A stretch of DNA of 64,000 nt from NCBI GenBank assembly GCA_036172665.1, contig CM069870.1:60202212-60266211 (forward strand), in the 5' to 3' direction. This document shows positions 47,336 through 60,400 of this stretch, in pieces. Both the position numbers and the translations under genes were made by a program. The notes under the pieces are model-generated. The model saw only the letters and a list, made by a program, of their open reading frames with translations, did not search any database and was not told the origin of the DNA. Position 1 is the stretch's first letter, and each line of letters begins with the position of its first letter. This stretch comes from Prosopocoilus inquinatus. Lineage: Eukaryota > Arthropoda > Insecta > Coleoptera > Lucanidae.

Positions 47336-47500
47336 ATAAAATTACATTAAGATTAGTAAAAAAAAATCCTTTTTCGTGTCTAAATATTCTGTGCACCTGT
47401 GGTATCGATTTTTATATAAAAATAAAATTACATTAAGATTAGTAAAAAAAAATCCTTTTTCGTGTCTAAATATTCTGTGCACCTGTGGTATCGATTTTTA
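47336..47500 (+). repeat. Identical 79-bp tandem duplication
   Basis: Bases 47,336-47,414 and 47,422-47,500 are identical, including a nine-A run, with a 7-bp spacer (period 86 bp). Lack of divergence points to a recent duplication, or to an assembly artefact. Confidence 0.85.
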
Positions 47501-47509
47501 AAATATGCA

Positions 47510-50500
47510 AGAACACAAACGCAAATTATTTTCAATTACTCGGAGGTTACGCGTGCCGCATATTTACGGCACTTAATGCATTTTTAATGTTAACCATAAA
47601 TTACCATTATTTACCAATAACTCTTTTAGTCATTTCTAAATTACCAAGTGCACTTACGTTTGTTTGGTATTCCTATTGAAAAGCTTTTCTGTTTACTACA
47701 TTATTATCATCGTAGAAAAATCTAATTTACTGGAAATAAATAAACTAAAGTGGAAGGAAAAAAGTTTAAATGCGTAGTTTTTTTTTTCTTTCTGATGAAA
47801 ACCGTGGAGGTCTATAAATTATAATGCTCATTAATTACGGTGATTAATGGTATTTTTCGAATGATTCAAGGTTAATTCCAATTTTGGCATAAATTTATTA
47901 TGTAATTCAGAGTAGCAATGTATTAAAAATTCTCGTTTTTCACAACTTTTAGAGTATGAAAAGCACGAATTATATTTATTTACCTTTTAATTAATTTAAT
48001 TTTTATTTGCATATTTTTCTTTATTTGCATCTTTGCTTTTCTATTTAGTAAATAAATTCATCTGCTTGGTTAATTTGAGATTTTTTTTAATGCAGTGTGA
48101 CAATAAAAATCTTATTTGAAACATATTTTATGATGTACAGTTAACTGACAGTTAACCAACAATAAATGCATTTAATACTTCTGTTTCTACTTCAAATTCA
48201 AATTTTATTTAAAATAATTCAGTGGAAATGAATAATGCAGCTGTAAAATATATTTATGCGCACTAACGACTGTCGCATACAGGTAATTGTTTAAAAGCGA
48301 AAACATAGGCAATACTTTTTGAAAATAGCCTAGCACACTTTGCTTTTAAAAACAACTAAATATTAGAATTTTTTAAGACTTTATTTATTTTTTAGAAAAA
48401 CTACTTAATTATTTAACAATTGAAGTCGCTTCTTGTACGATGAAAATTGTATGAAAATTATTTCTAATCTCTAAGCCGAACACTGTGGAAATCTATCTAC
48501 TCTTTGCTCTCATTATGTTATGTATCATTTCTTTGAACTTCAACGACCTATATAACAGCTGATTTTTTTAACCAAATAATAATAGATATTAATAATGATC
48601 GGAATAATGAAAACATTAAAAGCATTTTAATTTTTAAAGTGTTACTGCATACACTGCCCTGTTAAGCATATAAGTCGTATCTACATTTCGCACATTTGCG
48701 GAATCATAAAGCCTATATGCTTGGCTTTTGACGTGTACATGACCTACATGTTCTGGCTTATTAAAATTTAATTTTTAATAAAATATTGAAATTTTGTGAC
48801 ATAATAAATTTTACTAAATGAGGAATTTCTCGAAGCAATGGTTTTGTCAGATACGATTTCTATCCTTAACAGGGCAGTATACTGCAAATTTTTTATATCA
48901 ATATATTCACTTTAGAAAAGATAAAAATTACTTCAGAAGAAAAAGAAATTAACGAGATAAACAAAAATAATGAAACATTGACGTATAAGTCACTTGTATT
49001 GTACTTGTAGCAATTTTACCAAAAAAAAAAAATCTACTGTACGATTTCAGAATAGTTTTATAAGCGACGTCTCTTTGTACGATGCACAACTTTTTCATAT
49101 TTGAACCATTCTAAATCTAAACAACAGTATTTACATTTCTGCGCCTTTAACTTACAGCAAGCAATAAACTACAATAATAAAAATACTTAATAAATACTAA
49201 AGGAGAGACTTTAAACGCAAATGTCATTCATTTATTTAAAAATTAATTTCAAAGTTTCCGTTATTGCAATATTTGCGTTACTCTTTTCAAGGTAAAATAG
49301 CGTCATCCACATACTTGTGTAGGCAGGTTTTAAACTTAAATTCTTTTTATTTAATTATTTTATTAAAAGCATAAAACATAAGACACGGCAATTATCATGT
49401 CTGGAATATGAAGTGGTCTAGCGTTGGACTAGCCACTCGGTCTAAACCCAGATTAAAATCAATCTAGGATTTAGAACAGGAACAAAGGGGCCTTACACGA
49501 CAGCGGTGCTCAAGATTTAAATTGTCAAGAATTTAATACTATTTAACTTATTGAAATAAATTTAAATTTGAAATTACATTTTAAGTAATCACAACTTCGC
49601 GAGTTAATAGTCTCTCTATTCCACAAGTAAATATACCATTAATTATAAAAATAATAACTTTCGTAATTGTCATTTTCCTGGGGTCATTTTCGTTTGTATT
49701 GTGATTATAAACAACCTGTTAAGTTATAATTAAAACAAAATGTTTTCATTTAATTAAAAAAATATCAAAGTGTTTTAAAATCAACTTACGAAAAGGGTGT
49801 TCTAAAAATGCTTCAGATATTTTTAATTTCTATAGTACATAAAGATCCCGAAATTATGAAAATGAACGTTCTAAGATGGTTTCAGCACACGGATCAAAGT
49901 AGGAAGCAAAAATAAATTACTGAAGTTTCCAAGGTTGCTCACGTATGCAGTTAAGAGAAGAGCTTTAAACTAAATAAATTGCAAATATTTATGTATTCTA
50001 ACAGAGAGGGGAAAAGATGGAGTGACAGAACGTATCTGTTCGAGGAGGGAAAGATGTGATAAGTTGCAAATTCAGTACCTTAATTAAATATTTATTGTGC
50101 GGAATTCTGTTTTGCTGTATTTAATAGTAACCAAAAATCAACAATTGCAGTCTATTTCTTCATAATATTTCGTTGGTTGCTTACTGACTAATTTAATAAC
50201 AGTTTCGGTTTGAAGGGTTCGTACACGAAAAGTATACGACCAAAGGACATATTATTTGCAGTTTTAGGTTCAAGAAAAATAAAATAATACGTTTCCTAAA
50301 TAGAACCAAAGAATTCTTAGATTTATTCTTCATACAAAAACCAACTCATTTTATTAGTATAGTGCTTTTCAATATAATTATGAATAGATTGCTATTTATA
50401 ACCCATAATAATCTTAACAATTTTACAATTGGTATCTCTTATTTTAAAAGCTTTAAAAAATTACTTCCGAAAATTAACTAAAGCATTTTGTCCACTCATA

Positions 50501-50580
50501 TTAAATACTCTATTCACATATATCTAAATAAAACAGAATTACAACGGAGTCAAAACGGCTGATAATTTTTTAAATATTTT
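47510..50580. other. AT-rich DNA without recognised features
   Basis: The ORF at 47,485-47,679 begins in the tandem duplication and shows nothing recognisable. No other gene, RNA or repeat could be supported in these 3 kb. Confidence 0.35.
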
Positions 50581-50584
50581 AAAG

Positions 50585-50632
50585 TAGCTTTGTTCCAACA
50601 CAGATTTTGACTCGTTGGAAACTATCAAATAA
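50585..50632 (+). repeat. Short dispersed repeat shared with 1586-1632
   Basis: TAGCTTTGTTCCAACACAGA and the following GATTTTGACTCGTTGGAAAC match the left edge of the window with only a few differences. The family is not otherwise recognised. Confidence 0.6.
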
Positions 50633-50639
50633 TATAAGA

Positions 50640-51184
50640 ATTACGTTCCTAAAATTATTAAGAACATTTAGCGATTACCGAACGGTCGAAGGCCGAACGG
50701 AATCCATTTAGCGATGTCTTTCAGTTATATTGAAAAGCGCTATACATACATATTTCCCAAAGCACATCTCTTGCGCCGAAGACACACAAATTAATAAAGA
50801 ATTCGAACGCAATGATGAATTAGAAAGTAATTACGCAAGGGGTCACTCAGCAAAACATGTAAATCATGTGCCATAAACTCCGACATTTAACGAACGGTTT
50901 AATTAACGTCGACCTTAACCCGCGATATAAATTTAATCCAGACGTCATTTTTAATTCGCGTCAAGAATTATTAGCTTTGGCCGTCAATTTGCAGAAAAAA
51001 AAAACTACCGACTTCTCCGTCAGGTGCAAAACCGGCAAGTCTGCAATGCAATGACGCACTAAACCAGAAATATCATCAATTATGTATCCGATCGTTTTTT
51101 ATAACTTGTTTACAAATACGCACGAGACTTAATAATAACCAAATTAATACAGGATATGAATTTGCATTTTTTGGGTAGAGTCCC
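50640..51184. other. Less AT-rich sequence upstream of the ABCH coding start
   Basis: This part has a more balanced composition. It includes the ORF at 50,866-51,054, which resembles no family that I know and has no splice context. It may be regulatory or repeat-derived. Confidence 0.3.
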
Positions 51185-51186
51185 TA

Positions 51187-51422
51187 CAGGTTGTATCACA
51201 TATTATTGGGTATAGCAAATAGTAATAGGGGAGCACACGTCTACTTTCTTATTACAAAAGCGAATTAAATCCGCCCTGTTCCGATAAGGCTCGTCTGCTC
51301 GATCGTCTTTAATGTCGTCGCGATGCTGCAATCGTATGCTTGCTATTGATCGAGTAATAGTACCTTGTTTCCTTATTGCTGTTTCGTATATTCTATAATT
51401 AAAAAGTATCTGACACAACCTG
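51187..51422. mobile_element. Tc1/mariner-type MITE just upstream of the ABCH coding exon
   Basis: CAGGTTGTATCACATA at the left and its near complement TATCTGACACAACCTG at the right enclose 236 bp. Both ends are flanked by TA, the usual duplication of this class. The right end lies 42 bp before the splice acceptor at 51,464 and 53 bp before the ATG, so the branch-point region is close to the MITE. Confidence 0.65.
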
Positions 51423-51474
51423 TATACGAAAAACTAAATTAAAATCGATGTACTTTTGTTACAGTTAAAAGAAG

Positions 51475-54400
51475 ATGTCGCAAGGCGATCTGGAACTGCG
51501 ACGGAAACAACTAAAGACCCAGGCTTCGACGGTCCAAAGCAGAAGGCAACAGGCTGTATGCGTAAGGCGGGCATACAAACGTTATGGCACGAAAAAGAAT
51601 CCTTTCGTGATCCTGGACGGATTAAACATGACGGTTCCCAAAGGAACCATCTATGGTTTACTCGGTGCCAGTGGCTGTGGCAAAACAACCCTCCTCAGCT
51701 GCATAGTAGGGAGGAAGCGGTTAAACTCTGGCGAAATCTGGGTGCTCGGGGGCCATCCAGGTTCCAGAGGCAGCGGCGTGCCCGGACCTCGCATAGGCTA
51801 CATGCCTCAAGAATTGGCCGTTTACGGGGAGTTTACGATACGCGAGACTATGAAATATTTTGGGTGGATTAGCGGCATGACCTACAATAAAGTTGAAGAG
51901 AGGTTGCAGTTTCTCTTGCAATTCCTCATGCTTCCGGGGGCAGATAGGTTGGTGAAGTCTCTCAGTGGAGGGCAGCAGAGGAGGGTTTCTTTAGCGGCGG
52001 CTTTACTGCACGAACCCGAGCTTTTAATCTTGGATGAACCGACTGTTGGGGTTGATCCGTTGTTACGCCAAAATATTTGGGACCATCTGGTGCATATTAC
52101 GGGTACAGCTAGAACGACGGTTATAATTACCACCCATTACATCGACGAAACTCGCCAAGCACATTGTGTGAGTATGCCTTTAAAATTTCCAAGAAAATCT
52201 TCATTTTTTCTGTAGCTATATTAGTTCTGGGGCTCCAAGGCAACCGGTGATGTGTCACTTGAGGCGAATTTTACTGGACAGTTCTTTTAATACCATAAAG
52301 ACATATCAACATTTGTTAAAATAATGTTTGGGGATGGAAATAAAGTTGCTTTCACCACAACATACCCCAAACTAATTATCACAACATACCCAAACTCATT
52401 ATGGATATATCTTCATTAAAGTCCCGAAATCTAAAAAAGTTGACATTTCAGTTTTTGCGTTGGAACCACAGAGTTTAGTTTCAAATTTAAAACTAGCTTT
52501 ATCAAAATTAGATATAATCATACGAAGTAACTGTTAAGTCATCTTATCTTATATCGTACCAACTCGAAGTGTGTTGACCATAACTGTTTCTTAAGCCCAT
52601 TTTCTTTAGTTTGGAACAGCGCAAGAGATGAGTTTGCTAATTGCTATTTGCGTCAGCGGAATCCGAAGGATAATTGATGTGTCCCAAAAAACAAAGAGCC
52701 GACCGAAAAAGTCCGAAACTATTATGAATATTTTATGATAATCATAGTCATGAATAGTTTGAAACATTTTTGTTGATTCGATATAGTGGACTGTATTTCT
52801 TTGTGTTTGTTTGCAGAAAAATTTCGCTGGTACAATTACCTTTTTTTATATGAAAGTTTTTTATTTATATTGCAATTGTTTTTTTTTTTTACAAGTGTAT
52901 GTGATTCATTAAAATGAACGTAAAAATCGTGTTAACATAGCTCCCCGCCTTGAACATTTTTTTTTTTTTAAGAAAGTGTTCAAATATTCATAAATTGCAG
53001 GTAAGTATGAACTGATTGTAATAATGAAAATGAATTATTTTAACTGTTTTTAACATGCACAATTTCACTGTCACTACTGCCATTTTCAGGTACTGGAAGG
53101 GGACACAACTTCGCTACTGCTCGCTTGAAATTGCCTTTATGAGTCTTGACTGTAGCAACTCGAACTACGTTGTCGTCACCGGGATGAAGCTCTACTATTC
53201 TTCCAAGGAGCCACTGGGAAGGAGGTAAGTTATCCTGTTTGATTATTACCAAACTTCCAATCTTTAGCCCTGGATTTTTGCTCTTCCATTTCTTTCTTTC
53301 TTGCAGATGATACAAATATTCTTGTGACCACCGCTTCCAAAAACTTTGTACCAACTGTTGCTGTAACTGGAAACGCGACAGCCTGTTTGTTGGTGTGTCC
53401 AGCAATTGCGGTTCTGGAATAGCAGTCAATGGTTTGCCAATCAAGAAATGAGCTGGAGTTAGTGGCTGCAGATCATCAACATCCGATGACAGAGGGTATA
53501 AAGGTCTAGAATTTAAAGTTGCTTCTATCTGTGTTAAGATTGTGTAAAATTCTTCTTGATAAATGATGTTTTATGTTTTTTATGTTTGATTCCCAAAGCC
53601 CTCCGAAATGAGGCGAGTTTGGGGGAATAAAATGCCAGGTTATATTTTCATTTGTACAATAATTTGTTATTTCTGTTTTAGAGTTTGAGAAAAATTCATG
53701 CAAGGCAGATAGTTTCTTAGCTGCTCCGATAAAATTTGTTGCATTATCTGAATATAAATGAGCTGGTTTGCCTCTTCGTGATGCAAATCTTCTCAAAGCA
53801 GCAAGGAATGTTTCGCTTGATAAATCTGTCACAAGTTCAAGATGCATAGCTTTAGTAGAAAAGCAGATGAAAAGACAAATGTAGCCCTTTATAGTCTTTG
53901 AACCTCGACCTTTGCGATCTTTTATATTAAAAGGCCCTGCATAATCTATTCCCGTGATATAAAATGGATTATTAACTGTAACTCTTTCTTTTGGCAAATT
54001 TGCCATTATTTGATCAAAAGATTTTGGTTTAGATTTAAAACATCTGATGCAACCTCGCACTACTGACTTAGCCACACTCATTCCAGATGTAACCCAAAAA
54101 TGCTGTCTTACTGTAAATAATAACAATTGTGGACCTGCATGAAGTAATGTTATATGCGTATTTTCAAAAATTAGTTTTGCTAAACGATGTTTTCCCGATA
54201 AAATCAAAGGATGTTTCTGAGCAAAATCTAAATAAGAGTTTTTTAATCGACCACCGACTCTTAATAAACCTTCAGTATCAATGAACGGAGCAAGGGATAA
54301 TAAATTGTGTTTTGGCTTTAAATTTTTATTATTTAGTAATAAATTAATTTCTTGAGGAAAACTGTCTTGTTGTGACAATTTTATTAATTGTTTCATACTG

Positions 54401-57400
54401 AGATCTAATTCTGCAATAGTCAAATATCCGTACGGCCGTTTAGATTTTTGTTTCTTAATGTTTAAGATGAATCGTAAAATGTATGCCATTGTTCTTTTCA
54501 ACCTATTCAAACTAGAAAACCTTTCGAATATCTGAAAATTATTTTCAACAGTAGCTGAGCAAACATTATTTTTAGAATATTTAATTGAAATTGAGAATGC
54601 GGATGATGGCCAATGATTAGTTGGAAGAGACAACCATGAAGGGCCGTTCCACCACAATTGAGACTTGAGTAAATTTTCAGGAGAAATTCCTCGTGATGTA
54701 AGATCGGCAGGATTATCTTTTGTGTTTATGTACTTCCAATTACTAATCTGTGTTAATTCTTGAATTTTAGAAATGCGATTTCTTACAAAAATTGGTAATG
54801 AATGAGATGGAGAGTTAATCCAGTGTAATATTATTTGAGAATCTGACCATAGATGATATGAGCATTCGATAGTGAATGATTTTTGTACTTTGTTAATTAA
54901 TTGACTTAACAACAAAGCACTGCACAATTCTAATCTTGGCATAGTTAAACATTTCAGTGGAGCAACCTTTGTCTTTCCGCATAAGAGATTAATTAAAATC
55001 TTTTCTTTTTGATCGATGCTGCGAACGTATACACACGCACCGTATGCGTTTTGTGACGCGTCACAGAAACCATGTAATTCGATTTCTGTAGAATTTTTAC
55101 AAATGACGTGCCTATCTAATTTGAGTTGATTTAATTTTGTTAAATTATTTCTGAATCGTACCCACGTAGCTTTCAAATCGTCTGGAATAGGATCATTCCA
55201 ATCTAATTTAAGAGACCATAGTTTTTGAATAATTATTTTTGAGAAAATAGTGCATGGGCTTAACAAACCTAATGGATCAAAAATCCTTGCTACGTCAGAT
55301 AAGATTGATCGTTTATTAATTGATAAAGAATTTTCAAAATTTTTGATTTGAAAACCTAATGTATCAGATTTACTGTACCATTTTATTCCTAAAGTTTTTG
55401 AAAACTCATTATCTCCTAAATTTAAAACACTCACAGGTTCATTTTCATTTTGAAACTCTTGCAAGAAAAGCTGACTATTAGAATTCCATTTTCTTAATGG
55501 GAAACATGCTGAATTTAGAATTGATGCAATTTCTTTACATACATTGATTGCAACTGTTTCAGAATCAAAACCTGTTATGAGATCATCAACATAAAAATCA
55601 TTTTTTATTATTGAAGATGCGAAAGAAGATTTTGTTTGATATTCATGAGCCAACTGCTTTAAGCATCTTATGGCTAAATACGGAGCAGATCTAGTGCCGT
55701 AGGTAACTGTATTTAAAGTGTAAATGGAAATTGGATCGTCTGAACTAAATCTCCAAACAATATTTTGAAGATGTCTGTCATCAGGATGAATGACGACCTG
55801 CCTATACATTTTTTCTATATCTGCCGAAACTGCAAAAGGATGTTGTCTGAATTTTATGAGTATAGAAAATATTTCATTCTGAATGGGTGGCCCTGTAAAT
55901 TGTAAATCATTAACTGACCAACCTGAATCAGAATTCGCTGATCCATCAAAGACTACTCTTAGTTTAGTAGTCAAACTTTCTTGTCTAAAAACACCATGAT
56001 GTGGCAAAAAATATGCTGTATTGGAAGGAATTAAATTTACTTGAGACATGTGGTTTAAATCTATGTATTCTTTTATGAATTGAGAATATTGAAATTTTAG
56101 ATTAGAATCGTATGAAAATTTACGTTCTAATTGTTGTTGACGTTTAATTGATAATGGTTTTGAGTTACCTAAATTAGAAGCAGAATGTTTTAGTGGTATT
56201 CGAACAATGAACCGTCCTTCTTCATTTCTAGAAAACGTTTCTAGGAAATGTTTTTCGCAATAAACATCATCGGAAGACATAGAATGCTCGTTATTAATTT
56301 CCTCTATCTCCCAAAATTTCTGCAATTCAGAATCAAGATTGCTGTGAGTTTTAGAAAAATTGCAATGAATTTTTGAAATGGATTCTGAGATGGTACCTGA
56401 TATAATCCAACCGAATTCTGTGTTTTGAAGAACTGGCATATTCTTACCCAACTGAATTCTTTGATGATGAAGAATATTCCAAAAAATACCTGCACCAATA
56501 AGTACATCTATTTCACTAGGCTCGGTGAATTGAGGATCTGCCAATTGAATGTTGGCTGGAATATTCCATGAGCTGGTGTTGATAGTGAATGAAGGCAAAT
56601 TACCTGTAATTGTGGGCAAAATAAAACAACAAAGATTAGTAGAAAATTCATAATTGAGTGAATATATCACAATGTTGCATTTTTTTTTAATGACTGATGA
56701 AACGCCATTGATTCCTCCAATGGTCATGTTTGTTGAATGTTCTTCTAATCCTAACTTTTTGCAAAATTTTGAAGTAAGAAAATTTGACTGAGAACCACAG
56801 TCAAGTAAAGCTTTTGCAGTATGAATGTTGCCAAAAACATCTGGAACTAAAATTGATACAGTGGAAAGCAGAACATGTTGATTAGGATAATGACTTGTGA
56901 AACTAACTTGTGGCGAAATTGTTGTTGATGCATTTGGATGAATTGTTTTTGATGTAATTGGTTCACGTGTATATAATAATTCTGGATGAAGTAAAGTGTT
57001 ATGTTTAGCTTTGCACTTTTTACAAAATCCAGATCTGCAGTTTTTAGTTGTGTGGCCTGAACGTAAACAGTTATTACAAAGATTCAGCTGCTTTACTGTT
57101 TTTAATTTATCTGACAAATTTAATTTTAAGAATTTTTCACAATAATAAATTAAATGTGCCCCATTACATACAGGACATTTCACATTTGAGGATATTAACG
57201 AAACTTGTTTGATATTATTATGTAACTGTTTATGTTCTTTGGCATTTTTATTATGATTGATTTCAAGTGTTTCTAGAAAATCTGCTCTTGAATTCAAAAA
57301 ACTCTTGAATTCAGAAAGTGTTGGGAAATTATTGCCTGTTTTAACTTTTTCCCATTCCCGAACAGTAAATTTGTCTAATTTTGACGTAATTAAAAATATC

Positions 57401-60400
57401 AACAAAGTGTCCCAATGTTCTGTTGGTTGTTCTAGTGTTTGAAGAGCTCTTAAATGTTTAAAAATGGTATCTATCAAGTCTCTTATTCCTCTTGAGGACT
57501 CCTTTGTAAGTGAATTTAATTCAAACAGAGATTTGATGTGATTATTAATTAACAATCTGATGTTATTATACCTATTGCAAAGTAGTTCCCATGCGATTAT
57601 GTAATTTTCGGATGAGAATTCTAGAGACTGTATAACCTTTAGTGCGTCACCTTCTAGTGAAGCACGTAAATAATGATACTTCTGAACATTGTCAATTGAT
57701 TTGTTTGAATTAATTAGTGACTCAAAAGTATCTTTGAATTCCAACCAATTATCATATGCACCGTTAAATTTTGCAAGTTTAATTGTTGGAAGTTTAATGT
57801 TGTGAGAAATACCGTTTTGTTTTGAGGAATCTGATATGCCAGTGATACTGTCGCTTTGAATTTGGATGACAGGTGTGCAGACTTGCTTTAAAATAAATTT
57901 TGCGTCTGTGATTGCGGATGAATGCTTTTCAGTGAAATCTTCTCTCTCTAAATATTGCCTTTCTAAGTCATCTTCATCGCAAATATATTCTATTTTACTC
58001 TGAGTTTCATCAAATTCCTCAAACAACGATGCAAACTTGCTACTACGATCTTGCAATTCAATGATTGTTTTTTCTGCTAAAACTTGATCACTTGCATATG
58101 CATCTTGAACTGTGCGTAAATATTTTATAAAATTTGTTAGTTTGTATTTAATAGTACCTCGTTTACGCACAAGTTTTTCAGTAGATGTGACGTCTTGCAT
58201 GACTTTTCAAATTCAGAAAACTATGAATTGAATTATTGTAACCTAGTTACAAAGAAATTGTGTTAATGTGTAAAAATATTTGTCAAAATATTTTCTTTTG
58301 CAAATAAATGTATAAAAGTATGAATGTGTTTTATAAATGTGTACTACCTTAACACAGATAGCAGCCTACAAATTCTAGAACTGTTCTAGAGCCTTATCTG
58401 TAGTCCTGAACGATAGTTTTCTATGCGGTGTTTCTCTTCTTCGCTGATGCGCTTAGTTCTTGTAAATCTTGAATCCGGCTCGATCGGACCAAAAATAATA
58501 TGTTGATTCGATATAGTGGACTGTATTTCTTTGTGTTTGTTTGCAGAAAAATTTCGCTGGTACAATTACCTTTTTTTATATGAAAGTTTTTTATTTATAT
58601 TGCAATTGTTTTTTTTTTTTACAAGTGTATGTGATTCATTAAAATGAACGTAAAAATCGTGTTAACAATTTTCGTTCGGTTCTTTTTTATTATTCACCTA
58701 ACCGGTCAAGCAGTTTTTTTCTTTCCGAAACTACGTCATATATTCGCATTAAAGATCCCAATACGTGGACTACTTTTAACATTTCTTTCTAACATATGAA
58801 CGACGTCGGTCAGAGATTATATTCCACGTTTATTTGCCAGGCTACTAACGTTGCCAACCCTGCAATTATTTAGCAGTTTGTACGATTTAATTTTCAAAAT
58901 AGTATTTTTTAATAAAAATAAATAAATCTAAATATATCGCATGCCACAGTGTAGAAGATCAAATGTTACGTCTTTCTGTAAGAAAATATACAGGATGTTC
59001 CATTTTAAAAGAAAATCTACCGTATGCTGTCACCAATTTACAGAACATCCTGTATGCGTCAAAATAATTTTAGGATATAGTGTTCAACAAGCAAGAACTT
59101 TCTGCAAAAAGAATTCTATCTCGTTCTATCAATGAGCTATCGGAGAAACCACGTGTAACGACTCACCCTGTACAATATTTGTTTTAAGACTATCAACGAA
59201 AATATACTTTTTCAACTCACGCGCGCAAAATTCGTCTCTCTTGTGCATATTGTTGGTACCTAAGATAAAACTTAACACAATTTGTAATTAAACTTTCCAC
59301 AAAAATTTTCCACACAAAAATAAACATTAAAAATTAAATTCACAAATAAAGGAAATGAACGCAAATGACGTTCGCAGCATTTACAGAAAAAAAAAAAGGA
59401 TCCAAATAAAAAGAACAAAAGTAGTTAGAAAACAAATAAAGAAAATGAAAACAAATAACAAACGCAGCATTTACAGGAAAAGTAAAGAAAAATTGAACCA
59501 ATCAAAAAGAACAAAAGTAGAAAAACACGTTCGACCATCGAGAAACACAATCGAAATGAAAAAAAAAATTAATCAGAATGAACACAATTAATCGAAATGG
59601 AAAAAAAATCCTGAAGAGCGTAAGAAAAGTAAATAGCGATTGTAATAAAAAAATAATTAAAACTCAAAACGAATTAGACATTCAAAATTACTGGAAAAAG
59701 TAATGACATTCAAGATATATCTAATAATGACTTAAAGTTCATAAAAAAATTAATTAAATAAAAAGAGACGACAAATAACGGTCATAAAAATCCGTCAAAT
59801 CGAAATTGAAAAATTACAAATTTCGAAAAAAAAGTAAGAAACAAATGACGATCGTAACGTAGATAACAAATGAAAACAAAAAAAAAGAAAACTCTTCGAA
59901 AAATGTTATCGAAATGGAAAAGAAAAGAAAAACGATAACTTCAAAAGAAAAAGAAGAAAGAAGAAAAACAAAAGACGAACAAATTGTAGATTTTAAAGTA
60001 CTAGAAAAAGTAATTAATAACAAACACTGAAGACATACCCAATGCATGATTTGAAGTTCGCAAAAAAAATAAATAAATAAAAAGAGACGACAAATTATAG
60101 TTATAATATTTACGAAATCGTAGTATTCGCGAAATTGTATTATTCGCAAAACGAAAAGAAAACGATAACTTCAAATTGTACATTTAAAATTACTAAAAAA
60201 AGTAATATTTAATAACATTCAAAACATAGCTGAATAATGATTTGAAGTTTATAAAAAATAAAATAAACAATTATCATATTACCGTTATAATATTTAAGAC
60301 ATCGTATTATTCGCGAATGAAAATAAAAAAGAAGACTTTCTGAAAAATATAATCGGAATGGCAAAGGAAAACATAACGATAATTTTAAAAGGAAAAGAAG

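Larger units (their letters stand above)
52766..58672 (-). mobile_element. BEL/Pao LTR retrotransposon with 5-bp target duplication
   Basis: The element is 52,771-58,667 (5,897 bp); ATTTT at 52,766-52,770 and 58,668-58,672 is the target duplication. LTRs of 167 bp start TGTT and end AACA on either strand. Internal parts in the element's own (minus) direction: 5' LTR, primer-binding site, a gag-pol frame without env, a displaced terminal segment, the polypurine tract and the 3' LTR. It lies antisense in the first coding intron of the ABCH gene. LTR identity means insertion too recent for visible divergence. Confidence 0.95.

Noticed and set aside
50866..51054. 62-residue ORF upstream of the ABCH gene
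   Set aside because: No recognisable motif, no splice or promoter context, and length within chance expectation.
51456..51872. Second long plus-strand ORF overlapping the ABCH start exon, and minus-strand ORFs there
   Set aside because: Shadows of the ABCH exon, whose frame carries the complete ABC motifs.
58469..58491. tRNA-like sequence, as a possible tRNA gene
   Set aside because: Only the 3' part of a tRNA is present, in the position of a primer-binding site; no acceptor 5' half or anticodon arm was found.
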